Below, one piece after another: positions 34,083 to 45,570 of a stretch of 64,000 nucleotides of DNA. Under the pieces are notes generated by a model. That model did no database searches. It was given only the letters and a program-made list of their open reading frames with translations, and was not told the origin of the DNA. The position numbers were made by a program, and so were the translations under genes. This DNA is from Sepioteuthis lessoniana (taxonomy: Eukaryota > Mollusca > Cephalopoda > Myopsida > Loliginidae), in NCBI GenBank assembly GCA_963585895.1, contig OY757939.1, positions 29,839,731 through 29,903,730 on the forward strand. Reading direction: 5' to 3'. The first letter of the stretch is position 1; every line of letters starts with the position of its first letter.

Positions 34083-36660
34083 GTAAGTGTCTCCGCATAT
34101 CTTCTCTCCCTTCATCCTTTTTTTTTTCTTTTAAAAGAAATGTTCACCAATATTTAAAAAAAAATTTTTAAATATATATCCCTACCTTTCAGCCTTTAAC
34201 TATATTAATAAGGAACCTTGTAGAAACATTTCATTTTGGTTGACTTAAGTGCTTTTTAATGTTAAGATTACTTTTGAGAACCAAAAAATATCAGACAAAT
34301 TATTACAGTTTTATGTTATCATATATACAACATTTTCTTTTTTTATTCTTATCTATAAATCAAAATTCTATAAGCTGATGTTAATCAATTGTATCCTATC
34401 CAACCATTGATTTTTTTTTTCTTTTGTTTTACAATAAAGATATACTTGCATAATTACCATTCTTTTTTTGGATATTGTCTGTAAATGACCTTTATTTAAA
34501 TATTTTATCCACTTGAAGTTTACTTTTTATATATATATATATAATTTTAGTTTAACAAAAAATATTGAAATTTTTTTTTCCTCTTATTGTCAACACTATC
34601 TATAAATAAAATTAAGATTTCAAAAAATCTAATGATAAAGTATCTTTCCTATCAAGATGCCGTAAGCATTCAAAATGGCTCCTAAACAATTATTACATTC
34701 AAACTGAGGCTTAAGTTTTTTGTTTTGCTATAAGAACCTTAGATTATTCCTCACACATACACACACACACTCTAAAGTTACACCTGTACTTATATATTTT
34801 GATTTATATATTTTTTGAAAAGCTAACCCTTTGTCTACTTGATTAAGTTTACACTTATATAAATCTTGTATATAAATAATGAAATTAAAAATTACTTAAA
34901 TTCTTTACATAACTAATATATTAAAACAAAAACTCAAATTTTCATCACACAACGTGTGAAAGCACGTGGGATACCCTGTCCTCATCAGCCGCCAACCAGG
35001 GTGATAACACAGTTTTGGTAGCTCAAGGCAGTACTTTAAAAAGAAGTGAGTGAGGATGAGAACCAACATTAATTAACAATATTTAAAATCTGGATTTGAA
35101 GTAGAATCTTTTTATTCTATTAATTTCTCCTTAAATCTTTCATCTATCTCTTGGCTGGATTTCAATAATTATATTGAAAACAAACTTTAATAAAGAACTT
35201 AGCAACAGACATCTTTATAGAGGTGTGGGCGATTTAATTAACAGTATGGGTAAGGTGTGAATCCACTGCTCTCCCTTAACACTTAGAGGCAATTAGTAAT
35301 GAAGACTTGACTTTTTAGCTTTATTCACCACCCTATAGTAGGGACCCTCCAGCCTTGGCAACAAATAATTTGGAGTGGAACCATAGAGGTAGACTGGTCC
35401 CCTTGTTCCATGTTGAAAAAATGGTGCCCCAAATAATTGTTATAGCCCTGAAAAATGTCATCAATAGAAATTACCCACCATAGTATCTCAACAGATTCAA
35501 TAGATGATAGATTAAACTGAAATTGACATCTTTATGACTTTAAGTTTTAAAAGGATAAGTATATATTGAGTTAATCTTATCAAAGGAGATCGTTATTTGT
35601 TAATTTATTTATATGCATATAAAATTATCATTAGTTTTAATTTTATTATTGATCACTTGCAAATAAAAAAAAAATTCTTTAAAAACATTAATAGTTTCTA
35701 CTTAGTCTTTTATTTTCATATTTTTGATAATTTTTAAAAATCAGTTTTTAATAAATGAACCACAGTTTTTATAAATTTGATTTGAATATGTAAAAACTTT
35801 TTACCCCATCTAAGTCTAAGAATTTTTTGGATTCATTTGTATTGCAAATAATTTTTTTAAAATTCTCTAACAGATCATCCACAAGGCAGAGAAAAAAGTG
35901 AAATTTTTGTTTCTGTAAAAGGAAGAAGAAAAAAAAGACACCAGCCTTTTCTCTCTCATTTACTTACCTTGTCAATTCATTATTCTCCCTACAAACCATT
36001 CATTATTCTTCATATGTTTGACAGAAATGTGTGTGTGTGTGTGTCATTTTGGAAAAATTGTTCTAATAAACCAGAATTAATTCACTTATTTTTTTAATAG
36101 CCAGCCTTAGATAGGGAAAAAAAACTACACTTAATGATTGCTACAAAATAATTACTGAAGAAAACACAAAACCATTCTTATTGATAATTCTATTAAGTTG
36201 TTCAGAACCACAGTTATCAGTGAAGGCTTCAATATTTCTTCACAATAACTGGACTAACATTACTAATTTGTTTGTTTTGGTTGATTTTTGCTTCATCTAA
36301 ACCTCTACCTAATTATTTTTGTTTGTAAGTAGGTGTTTAAGGCCTTTCTTTTTTTAGTCAACACATTAGAAACATTATTTTCCTCCTTAGCATTTCTATA
36401 GATATTTATATTAAGTAACTATTGCAGAGTTTTACTAATATAAAACCAGACACTGTTCTAATTCTCAAATCCTTTTTATTTATTTTTCTGATGATATTAT
36501 ATTAACAACTCAGCATGCAAAATAGAAGTTGGCCTTTTGCAGCTATCCCACTGCATTAACCATTTATCTAAAAACTTGTTAGTATTATTTTATCATAAAA
36601 CCAGATAAAACATTTTCTTATATTAGAAGATGATATATTAAGAAAAAGAAACTAAATATT

Positions 36661-36687
36661 GTGTGTGTGTGTGTGTGTGTGTGTGTG
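36661..36687. repeat. (TG)n microsatellite
   Basis: About 13 TG units lie 45 bp upstream of a palindromic element. Confidence 0.9.
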
Positions 36688-36730
36688 AAGAAAATGGAGA
36701 TAAATCCAACAGTTTGTAAATGATTAATAT

Positions 36731-37010
36731 ACAAGGTATTCAGAGGATGATTTTATTTATAGTCAAATTATTTGCTAATATTAAATGTTTCAGTTTTTAT
36801 GGTAAACCATTATTAAGGCAGTTAATGTGATGATGTATATTCTGAATTGCATTTAATTTTATTTTTTAAAATGGATCGGGAAAAGAAAATGAGAAAGCTT
36901 TTTAACATTCTATTTCAAAACTGATGATGAAAGTTTTATGTAAAAACCAAAATGTTTAACATTGGCAAATAATTCAACTATAAATAAAATAATCCTTGGA
37001 AAACCTTGTT
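36731..37010. mobile_element. Palindromic element with about 75-bp terminal inverted repeats, copy 1
   Basis: The left arm begins ACAAGGTATTCAGAGGATGATTTT at 36731 and the right arm ends AATCCTTGGAAAACCTTGT at 37009. The arms are imperfect reverse complements over about 75 bp, passing through TTAAATGTTTCAGTTTTTA against AAAAACCAAAATGTTTAAC. There is no coding potential. The right arm contains CTGATGA at 36921, related to the hammerhead-like motif at 44697. It is bracketed by (TG)n and (CA)n repeats. A non-autonomous element is the simplest reading. Confidence 0.7.
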
Positions 37011-37029
37011 TTTTCATATTTGTACATTT

Positions 37030-37030
<1 letters not shown>

Positions 37031-37092
<62 letters not shown>
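37031..37092. repeat. (CA)31 microsatellite
   Basis: An uninterrupted CA repeat just downstream of a palindromic element. Confidence 0.95.
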
Positions 37093-37094
<2 letters not shown>

Positions 37095-39004
37095 TATGCT
37101 AAATTTATTTTTGAATATCATTTTTAATATAAGGTAAAAAAAAAACAGACTCTAGATATTTCATTAGCTTTTTTTTCTCTTTTTTTCTTTTCCTTTACTA
37201 ATTTTAGAAAAAAAAAATTTTAATTGCTTTGCTACGACATTAAACAGTTTTAATTTGTTTTCTCTAGCAAGGTTTTCATCTTTAATTTTTAGTTCCTAGT
37301 TTATCTTTTAACATGGTGCATGAAAATCTCAGTGACCTATTGAACTTTAAAAAATCTACTACATGATCAAGATTTTTGTATCAAGTCATCATCATTGGAT
37401 TTCATGATTGGTAGAGTGAAGCATTGAATCTAACATTACAAATTGAAAAACTACTTTCTTTATAAATTGCATATATATGTATATATAAATTAATCAAGTC
37501 CCCAAAGCAGTAAAATTGAGAATAAGGAATTTATCCACTAACGAGAAAATATTCCAAGAAAGTAGTAAGATATATAAGGATGCCCTTAAAAATAGTGGTG
37601 TTAGGGAAGAGTTTACCTCCCAAGAAAAAGAAAAATTATAAGGTTTAACCCCCCCCCTTTGTTGATTAGCAAGTATAAATGTAGGTAAATATTTTTTGAA
37701 ATTGATAGATAAGCACTTTAAACATAATAATATACTACATAAAATATTTAATAGAAATACGTTAAAAATTAGTTGCTCCTGCACGAAAAATATTTTTCAA
37801 ATAATCAATAATCATAATAAAGAGATAATTAAGGAATTTTATGACTGAACAAATAATAATAATAATAATAATAATTGTAAACAAAACGAATGTATTGTAA
37901 AACTTGAATGAATTGTTCCATGAATGGATTATGTAATTTAGATAATGTTGTATACCAAGGAATCATTTACCCAAAAGAAAATGTTAAGGATAGAAAAACT
38001 TATATAGGGATTTTGTCAACAAAATGAAAGTCTAGATACTATAATCATATTTTTTCTTTCTCCCATGAACATCTGAAAAACCAAACAGCCCTATCTAACC
38101 AATTTTGGAGTTAGAAACATAAAGGTTTGACCCCTGAGATTCAATGGACCAAATTGAAAAAGTCGAATACTCCAAAATGCTTTGATAGTAGATGTAATCT
38201 GTGCCTAGAAGAAAAAATACAAATAACGATATACCCAGACCCTGAAAAATTATTAAATCAGCAATGTGAATTAATAGCTAGATGTAGACATAGGAATAAA
38301 TCTAAACTATAGACAAATATCATAGAAAATGTTTGATTAACCAAAAAATAGGATTGATTTGAGGTGAAATGAATAAAATAAAAAAATGGGAAGATATCAT
38401 GTAATGTGTACATACTTTTCAATAGAAGGGTAACTGAGTTAATAGGCACAAATATAGATTTTGAATTTAAAATTTTAATTTTGAATTTTGAATTTAATTT
38501 AAGATAAATATTACTATTATTATTATGTAAGGTTACTAAGGAATGTTGTACTTCCCTAAATTATTATCAAATCTGGAGTTTTATGTTGAAATGTATTTAG
38601 AATTTAAAATTTTTAAAAATTTAATTTACTGTGATTCCAACTGGTAATAAAAAATGAAAAAAGAAAAACCAGAAGTGGTAAATGGGTAGGAAACTCTTCA
38701 CCTCTCTTCTACCTCCTCCCACCCTTTCCTCCTGTGTCTATTCTGTCAGTAATTATTTAATCCATTAGATCTGAAGAAGTCTTGTGATTTTTGGTTTTAT
38801 TGATTCATATCAATACCCATAACAGGATGGAAATAGATTTATAATTCTAATGTGACCGTTTTTTGTTTTTCGTAAAGAAATTATTGCTCTGTGATGTCAG
38901 TTACATTGAGCTCTTTACCAGGAAAATTTAAATGTTCATAGTTGAATGATTTTTTTTGTCCTGACAGAATTATTCCCGACTCCAGTTTAACTGGACTGAA
39001 TGAT

Positions 39005-39069
<65 letters not shown>
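39005..39069. repeat. (CA)n(TA)n microsatellite
   Basis: A few CA units run into about 28 TA units. Confidence 0.95.
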
Positions 39070-39070
<1 letters not shown>

Positions 39071-39689
39071 CGGGGCTTTTTCTTTCTAATTTTCAATTAT
39101 TAATAAATTTGCTTCCTTTTTGGTTTATGTCAGTTTTATTATTATTATTATTATTATCATCATCAAATGTGCAGATGTTATTTTATAATCAATTCTCTTG
39201 ATATCTCTTTTTATCCAGCCCTTTTTGCTGAAGCAACATTCTATTTAAACTTTTTCCCTTTTACTTCTTAACCAGATAAGTCTTCTCTTTTTGTGTATGA
39301 ATTCTTAATCAACTTTTTCATTTTGATAATTTGATAAAAATTCCTTTGTATATATTTAAGTGAAGAAATAAAAGATTATTTTCTGTGTTATTTAATTTTT
39401 GATTAAAAAAAATTATCTGATTCAGTACTTTCTGTAAAAATTCATTATTACTTTTAATGAATCTAAAGATAAAGGCTTTTTGATATATGTGTATTAGTCA
39501 ACTTTCAGTGTCTCTAGTTAGAATAACCAACTGTAATTATATACCAGTCTAAAAGTATTTTATAAAAACAGCACCTTCCTTCTTCTTTTTTTTTAAATGT
39601 TAATCTATTCTAAGCTGTTGATTTTATATCTAGAAATTTCAAGCGATCTCTATTTGAATTTATTCTCTTGATCATTCTAGTTTTAAGTT

Positions 39690-39925
39690 TGCCCACTGTT
39701 GTTGAAGGCGACCCAAAGGCTCTCCTTTCATTAGCTATTACACCCAAGGTGTAGAGGAGGCCATTACTCTTTTTCCTGGATTGTTCCACTTATCCTTGAT
39801 CCATGCCTTATAATGCTGAGTGTTAAGCAAGGAGGTATCAAGTATCATTTTTTTGAGTCTTTGTTATGACTCGATCTCGGATTGAACCCTTGTCTCCTAG
39901 ACCATTGGCAAACACTAATTTCTTA
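39690..39925 (-). repeat. Possible third SINE family (C)
   Basis: On the minus strand a tRNA-like head shows GGTCTAGGAGACAAGGGTTCAATCCGAG (39876-39903), with a B-box-like GGGTTCAATCC. It is followed by about 180 bp of moderate-GC sequence with no open frame. Only one copy is present in the window, so family status is inference. Confidence 0.4.
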
Positions 39926-40179
39926 AATCTTGACTACAATTCTATATATATGGGATTAGATACTGTCCTGAATAATGATTATATTCTATATGAAAACAAA
40001 ATGATTTGAAATTTCTTTTTTCTCTGATTAAATTTCAAATAATTAGTTAAAAATATTTTCTAATTCTATATATATTCACTTCTACAACAGGTTCTTTCTT
40101 GTAAAATGCACACACCAACTCTTTTAATGATTAGTGTAAATTAAATCCTTGATTTAAACTTAACTTAGCTACCTTTTAT

Positions 40180-40570
40180 GCGTAACTCCTCCTCTGCTGA
40201 CTTAGAATATGTTTACTATATCCTCTGCAGATAGGTAGACCAAATTTCAAAAAGGGGTGGGGTGTCCTGGGTATGACATGCTGAATGCACTGTGTCTTCT
40301 GCAGAGAGATAAAACCTCCCTCCCTCCCTCCAAAAACAAATAAGTGTTCTTGGTATGACACTAAACTGCATTTGATGGTGAGGCTCCAGATCTGAGGAGT
40401 GTGGTATACCCCTTCACTCCTTAAACAACTATACAAAAAATGTGAATATAAATGTACAATGAACAATATAAAGAAAGAATATAATGTACAATGTATGCAA
40501 TTTCCTAACCACTGGGCATGAAATAACTATGCCAATTGGCATGCCATTAAAATCTATCAATCAACCAAAG
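40180..40570 (+). mobile_element. Internally deleted J-family derivative: 5' monomers plus 3' tail
   Basis: Two or more monomers resembling the J1 5' UTR (CTGCAGAGAGATAAAACCTCC; GTGTTCTTGGTATGACAC; CATTTGATGGTGAGGCTCCAG, compare 1071-1147) are followed within about 120 bp by a 3' end of the type CCAATTGGCATGCCATTAAAATC. No ORF1 or ORF2 sequence lies between. It looks like a short non-autonomous derivative retaining only the two ends, but the 3' tail match is partial. Confidence 0.5.
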
Positions 40571-40749
40571 GATCTCTATTTTCATTTCATTTATTTAACT
40601 TGGAATGGAAAACTTTGATTTAACTCCCAAGTTCATTCTATTATTTAAAAAGACATAACAATGATTACTCAGCTGATATTTACATTTATAAAAATGGGTT
40701 TTGTTTTTAATCACTCTAATTCAATCAACTTATAGCCAAAAATAAAAGT

Positions 40750-40879
40750 TTGAGGAGTCTGGCATTGTGGCTAATGTACTGGACTGCAACATCGTAGTAA
40801 GGGAGTTCAAACTTCAGTTGCACTTATATGATTACTTTTGGACTAATACCCTTGAGAAAAGTATAAACCTCCTTATCCT
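40750..40879 (+). repeat. SINE-A copy 3, 5' part (interrupted)
   Basis: A tRNA-like head, GTCTGGCATTGTGGCTAATG and GTAGTAAGGGAGTTCAAACT, with ACCTCCTTATCC at the break. It resumes at 41847. The last 14 bases are the left target-site duplication of the LINE inserted here. Confidence 0.75.
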
Positions 40880-41832
40880 AAGGACAACAATAAAACAGTG
40901 TGCACAGCTGTTTTAAACAAAACAATTCTCAAGAAAGCTCTTCCAATGGAAAGCTCTATCTTCACAGCAGAAGCCCGTGGAATAGACCTAGCTTTCAACA
41001 TCATCTCGAAGAGTAAACATAAGAAATTTATCATATTCTCAGACTCACTCTCTGTCTTACTATCATTGAGAAATAACAAATTTGAGAACTCTCTTATCAT
41101 TAAACTATTGAGTAGATTAGACTCTTTGTCAAATAGTAAAGAAATAATTATATGCTAGATCCCAAGCTACATTGGAGTGAGAAAAAAATGAAAGAGCAGA
41201 CTCGGCATCCAAATTGGCCTTAGACCTGACCCCCAACAAATTCGGGATTCCATATACTGACCTGAAACCCACAATAAATAAATTCCTTCACACAAAATGG
41301 CCACAACAATGGGACAATAACATCCACAATAAACTCTTCCAAATTCAGCCCACCTTGGGAGAATGGAGACCAGCTTTGAAAAAATCAAAAAGAGAACAAG
41401 TCATTATATCCCGATTGCACATTGGTCATACAAGACTTCCTCACTCTTTCATACTGAAACAGGAACCACAACCACAGTGTTTGACCAGTTTGACACTTTG
41501 CACCATTAAACATATTCTTATAAAATGTAGAGCTTTCGCTCTCATCAGAAAGCAATTTTTCAAAGTGAATAGTTTAATCAATCTGTTTGAGAACATCAAA
41601 ATAGATGAGGTTCTGTCCTTCTTGTGAGAGACAGGGTTGTACCAAAAGATATGACGAACTGAAACTGGTTAATCATGTACAAACAAATGAAACCCTGCTT
41701 ATCAAAAATTTTACCTACTAATTATTCATTTAGAAATCTTAGGTTGAATGTACATACATATAAACAGAATTTGGCATTAAATAACCTTCAAAGGTTGATA
41801 TGCCATAAAACCCAAACAAGCAACCAACCAAC
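40880..41832 (+). pseudogene. J-family LINE 3' fragment inserted inside a SINE
   Basis: A 953-bp 5'-truncated J-family copy. It begins inside the RNase H domain (SSIFTAEARGIDLAF, then IIFSDSLSVLLSLRNN, corresponding to YTDSKSVLLALQNR of J2). Frameshifts follow, then the C-terminal segment from 41214 (NKFGIPYTDLKPTINKFL, IISRLHIGHTRLPHSFIL, CTIKHILIKCRAF). It ends with the family stem-loop GGCATTAAATAACC..GGTTGATATGCC (41772-41804) and an A-rich/CCAA tail. It is flanked by AACCTCCTTATCCT at 40866-40879 and 41833-41846. Confidence 0.85.
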
Positions 41833-41846
41833 AACCTCCTTATCCT

Positions 41847-41945
41847 CTTCCCACCAGCTTTGGGTAAAATAGTACCACTACTGTCCTTCTACAAAGATGA
41901 CTTTGACATTAAATAACCCACAAAGTTTGATGTGCCATTAAACAA
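41847..41945 (+). repeat. SINE-A copy 3, 3' part
   Basis: A continuation of the SINE: CCACCAGCTTTGGGTAAAATAG, ACCACTACTGTCCTTCTAC and the tail GACATTAAATAACCCACAAAG..GTGCCATTAAAC. It is preceded by the right target-site duplication. Confidence 0.75.
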
Positions 41946-42344
41946 AAGAAAACAAGTGGAGGAGGAAAAAATCTCAGATGCTCTCAGTATAAACTGTATT
42001 TGTCCTATTTGCATTTCTATAAGGATCTCAAAGTCAGAAAAGATCTTTTGATAATTTCATGATACTTTCTATGGCAAATGAATTTCTTTGTCTTCATATC
42101 TTTCTTGGTAGGATTGAAACCAGTAAAAAAATAATACTTCCATCTCTTTGATAATATTATCATTCTTTAACTTGTTTTACTGAAAGTCTTAGGAAAAATA
42201 CAAACATACATACACAGGCTGATAATGCCAGATCTAAAAGTTTATGAATAATTTGTTGGTTAACTTTATTAAAAAGAGAAGGAAACTCCCCACCACCAAA
42301 AATAAACAAAAAATTAGGTTTTAATGTCAAGCATACATCCCCCT

Positions 42345-42613
42345 TATGCTTAGGATAACAGTCATTGTCAAAGGAAGTGGAATTGATAACCTGGGTTGAA
42401 ATCCTGGTCAAGGCTTATTGCATTTCACTTTGTACTAATGTCCTTGGAAAAGGTATGAATCCATCTATTCCTCCCAGTTATGGATAAATAGATGGGCAAG
42501 TGGCTTTTGAGCTTTAGTAAGGCAACCAAAATAGGAGAAGGAAAACTGTACTCTACTTAAAAATTGACCTTGTCTTACATTCTGCTCATAAGGTGGTTGT
42601 AAATACATACATG
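42345..42613 (+). repeat. SINE-B copy 5
   Basis: Head TATGCTTAGGATAACAGTCATTG, a B-box-like GGGTTGAAATCCTGG (42391-42405), a body with GGAAAAGGTATGAATCCATC, and the 3' end GGTTGTAAATACATACATG. Confidence 0.7.
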
Positions 42614-43864
42614 AATTTTTTTCCTCCCTTTTTCTTTCAACATTTTAAAATGTTGCCATTAAGTGCAACTGTCTCTATTCAAATAATATTTAACTGATTT
42701 GATTAGAGCAACTTTTTCTTTAGTTCAATCATCACTTTTAAATGGAACTTTTCCATATTGGTAAAAATATTCAGTTTTACAAAAATTTAGGGGATGAAGA
42801 AAAAATTATTAATCTGAATATCAATAAACATTCAACTTTTAATTAAATTTGTGTAAATAATGACCTTTAATCTTCACCCTTGGTCCTTAGTGCACTTAAA
42901 AAGCTTTTAGATGATCCATTGTTTGTAATTTTGTTTCATTTTTCCAACCCCCTCTTTTTTTTAATGATTTCTCCCCATTCCTAAGTCCATCTGAGCTTTC
43001 ACATAACAAGCAACTTTTTCTATAAAATTAATTTTTCTCCCATATCCCATCTCAATTTTTGGTTGATGGGTCCATTTTGAAAAGCATAAATTGCCTTATC
43101 AAAAACTCATTTGATCAACTAAAACCCTGTATAAATGTTTTGAGAATGGTCTTCAGTGGTGTACTGGCTTCATTGCAGTATTTGGGTTTTTCATATCTAC
43201 TCCACCAGCAACCCTGACCTGATTCCAATATAAACAGGCCACTTTTTAATAACATCATGCTATGCTCCTTGAAGACATGATAAAAGTTTTGTAGATATTC
43301 TTTCAAAATCGATCTTGAAAATTCATTAATTTGTATGCATGCTTCAAATAAAACAACTGAATTTTTATTGTGCATTTATTAGCTTTGCTATTCCATCCTC
43401 ACAAGTATTGTCAATGATTGAACTTGTAAAATCCAAGTTAGACAAACATACATTCCAGATGATCTTAAATAGGCCACTCTTCCAGTAATCCATCAAGAGG
43501 CTTTTTTATGTGTGCTCAGAATATTACTTGATGCTGTTGCATAACAAGAAAAAAGTGGAACTTGTCATCTTTAGATTATATGTTAGTTGTATTATGGCTA
43601 CTTTGGTTAATGTTCGTTTTTCTTTCAAAACAGCTACAAATTCAAATCACTCAAGTTACCTATGTAATCAAAAATCCCTATAAAATTGAGGGCTATTATT
43701 AATTTTTTGATACTCATTTTCAGTTAATAAAAAACCAACCAATCATACTAAGCTGAATTAGAACTGTTTGAATAAACTGAATAGCTTGAAATAGAAATGT
43801 TTTTGACAATTAAACAGTGTACTCATGCTAAACTAAATTGTTTGAAATAGAACTGACTATTTGC

Positions 43865-43927
43865 ATAAAAATAGACTTGGCATTAAATAACCTACGAAGG
43901 TTGATATGCCATAAAACCCAACCAACC
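43865..43927 (+). repeat. Isolated 3' tail shared by J LINE and SINE-A
   Basis: Only the terminal stem-loop (GGCATTAAATAACCT-ACGA-AGGTTGATATGCC, 43879-43910) and a CCAA-rich tail are present. It is a very short 5'-truncated insertion, and either parent is possible. Confidence 0.6.
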
Positions 43928-44219
43928 ATGAGTTAATGAAAATATGACTTCTCAATGCTTCTATATTGAAATCATTGTTTTATTACAAAGACTCCTTTTC
44001 TCAGCTGGTCATTGAATCAACTACTTTTGCTGTCATTGAGTATATCCCATATCTCATATTATGACTATTATTCCTCTCATAACCAAATAGAATGTTGCTT
44101 TGGCTTTTATTGCAAGTTTTTTTGTTTTTGTTTTTTTCAGCATTGTTTGTAAAGGTGGCTTTAACAATGACTGTTAACATTTCAGTATCAGTTAAAAAAA
44201 AACAACTTTTATCAACCCT

Positions 44220-44225
<6 letters not shown>

Positions 44226-44275
<50 letters not shown>
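44226..44275. repeat. (TA)n(TG)n microsatellite
   Basis: About 17 TA units, then TG units, directly upstream of the palindromic element at 44290. Confidence 0.95.
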
Positions 44276-44289
44276 TTGTACTGGGATGG

Positions 44290-44521
44290 AAAAACACAAG
44301 GTCTTCAGAGGATTATTTTACTCATAGAAATACTTGCCAGTGTTAAATGTTTCAGTTTTTAGATCTTCTTCAGGACATGTAAGTTATTGAATTATTTAAA
44401 ACTTTCTTTTTTTATTCCAATTAGTAATTTACATGCTCTGATGAAGGTCTAAAAACCAAAACATTTAATGTTGATGAATATCTCTACTAATCAAATCATC
44501 CTCTGAAGACTTTCTGTTTTT
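44290..44521. mobile_element. Palindromic element, copy 2
   Basis: The left arm (AAAACACAAGGTCTTCAGAGG.., 44290-44365) and the right arm (..CCTCTGAAGACTTTCTGTTTTT, 44445-44521) are imperfect reverse complements over about 75 bp. Both carry a CTGAWGA..GTTTAAATGT-type motif related to 36731-37010. The core CTGATGA at 44438-44444 is followed by a GGT/ACC stem and an ACAT/ATGT stem, but the position expected to be G in a hammerhead is A. TA repeats flank both sides. Confidence 0.75.
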
Positions 44522-44554
44522 ATATAATATATATATATATATATACACACACGA

Positions 44555-44843
44555 TATTCAAATATAATTTATCATTTTTATTTAGGAATTTCTCAAAGAC
44601 TTGGTGAGAAAGTTCTTAATATCATGACATTTGTTGTGTAAGTTATTAAATTATTTAAAATGTTCTCATATTTTTCCTTTCATTTAATAAAATGCCCTGA
44701 TGAAAGCCTAAAAACTGAAATGTCTAACATTGGCAAATATTTCTGAAGACCTTGTGTTTTTTCATATATATTTCATTCAAATATAATTTGTTATTTTAAT
44801 TTATAAATTTCTAAAAGTCCTTTATATCATGACATTTGTTCCA
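44555..44843 (+). mobile_element. Third palindrome-family unit with hammerhead-like core, between direct repeats
   Basis: Direct repeats of about 75 bp (44555-44637 and 44773-44843; ATTCAAATATAATTT..ATATCATGACATTTGTT) flank a unit with the core CTGATGA (44697-44703) and GAAA (44717-44720). TGCC (44693-44696) can pair with GGCA (44732-44735), and ATGT (44720-44723) with ACAT (44727-44730). This layout, short repeats around a hammerhead-like motif, recalls the terminal repeats of Penelope-like elements and retrozymes, but no coding sequence is present to prove it. Confidence 0.5.
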
Positions 44844-45483
44844 AAGAATTTTTGTTAAAATGATTTTAAGTAGTTCTTCACAAGTGAAATTGTTCAGGTG
44901 TAGTTTTTAAGGATAGAATTTTTGAGAAAAATAACTTGTTTGTTTTTCTGTGCTTTAGGAAGGATATATATATATATATTTTTTTATATATATATCTATA
45001 TATATATATAAAGTAATCAGAAATCAAACTGGATTTTTCTTGTTGCACTTTTTTTTTCTTGTTTAGAAATAATTCAGGCTCCATTTACTTCAATTGTCCT
45101 TGTGGCTAATTTTCAATTCAATTTTTCATTTATGAAAGATATTAGCAGAAAAATCATCCTTAGATTTTAAAAAAATGATACAAAATCACTTGGCAAAGAA
45201 ACCATTTCTGGTCTCTTAAAAACAAAATATTGAATCACTCAATTGTCCATTTAACACCACCTTTACAATTACCTGTTACAAAAATTAAAACCGACTTTCT
45301 TGTATTTTTGTCTTTTTTTTTTGTCTATTTTTTTTTTTTGTCATTGTTTCACTTTTTTAAAAACCCTTTTTCCTCTGTTTATTTCTTTCTTCCTCCACCT
45401 ATTTTTTTAAATTTTATTTATTTTTATGTTCCTCCTCATCACATTTTGCTGTTCATGGTGCATGCTTTGTTTTGTTTCTGCAG

Positions 45484-45570
45484 GGAGCAAGTGACTTAAG
45501 GCAGCTTCCCACTCCATCCAGCACTCCCATTCTTGGTTGGAAAAACAAAATCAAATCTAATTCTTTGACT
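45484..45570 (+). CDS. AGAP1: AGAP-like gene, alternative-type exon (29 codons, variant a)
   Basis: An 87-bp exon, acceptor TGTTTCTGCAG, donor GTAAGT, phase 0 at both ends. It reads [20 protein letters not shown], then NKIKSNSLT. The exon at 62631 has the same length and the same LPTPSSTP followed by a basic run and Ser-Asn-x-x; 8 consecutive residues are identical. This copy has lost most of the basic cluster (WKNKIKSNS against RKNRRRSNL), so inclusion would change charge and kinase-site content without changing length. Human AGAP1, as I recall it, carries SSTPTPIRKQ followed by KRRSNIF at this point before the PH domain. Mutually exclusive use with 62631-62717 is inference. Confidence 0.75.

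Larger units (their letters stand above)
34083..45483 (+). other. Long intron between exons at 34082 and 45484
   Basis: An 11.4-kb intron that hosts many repeats, listed separately: palindromic elements, three SINE types, LINE fragments and microsatellites. A GC-richer patch at 34955-35060, including CACGTG, and another at 35220-35450 have no identified coding content. The intron ends in a good polypyrimidine tract and CTGCAG. Confidence 0.6.

Noticed and set aside
35878-35919. Possible terminal exon after CTCTAACAG reading IIHKAEKKVKFLFL then a stop
   Set aside because: Only 14 codons, no similarity, and a stop in AT-rich sequence is expected by chance.
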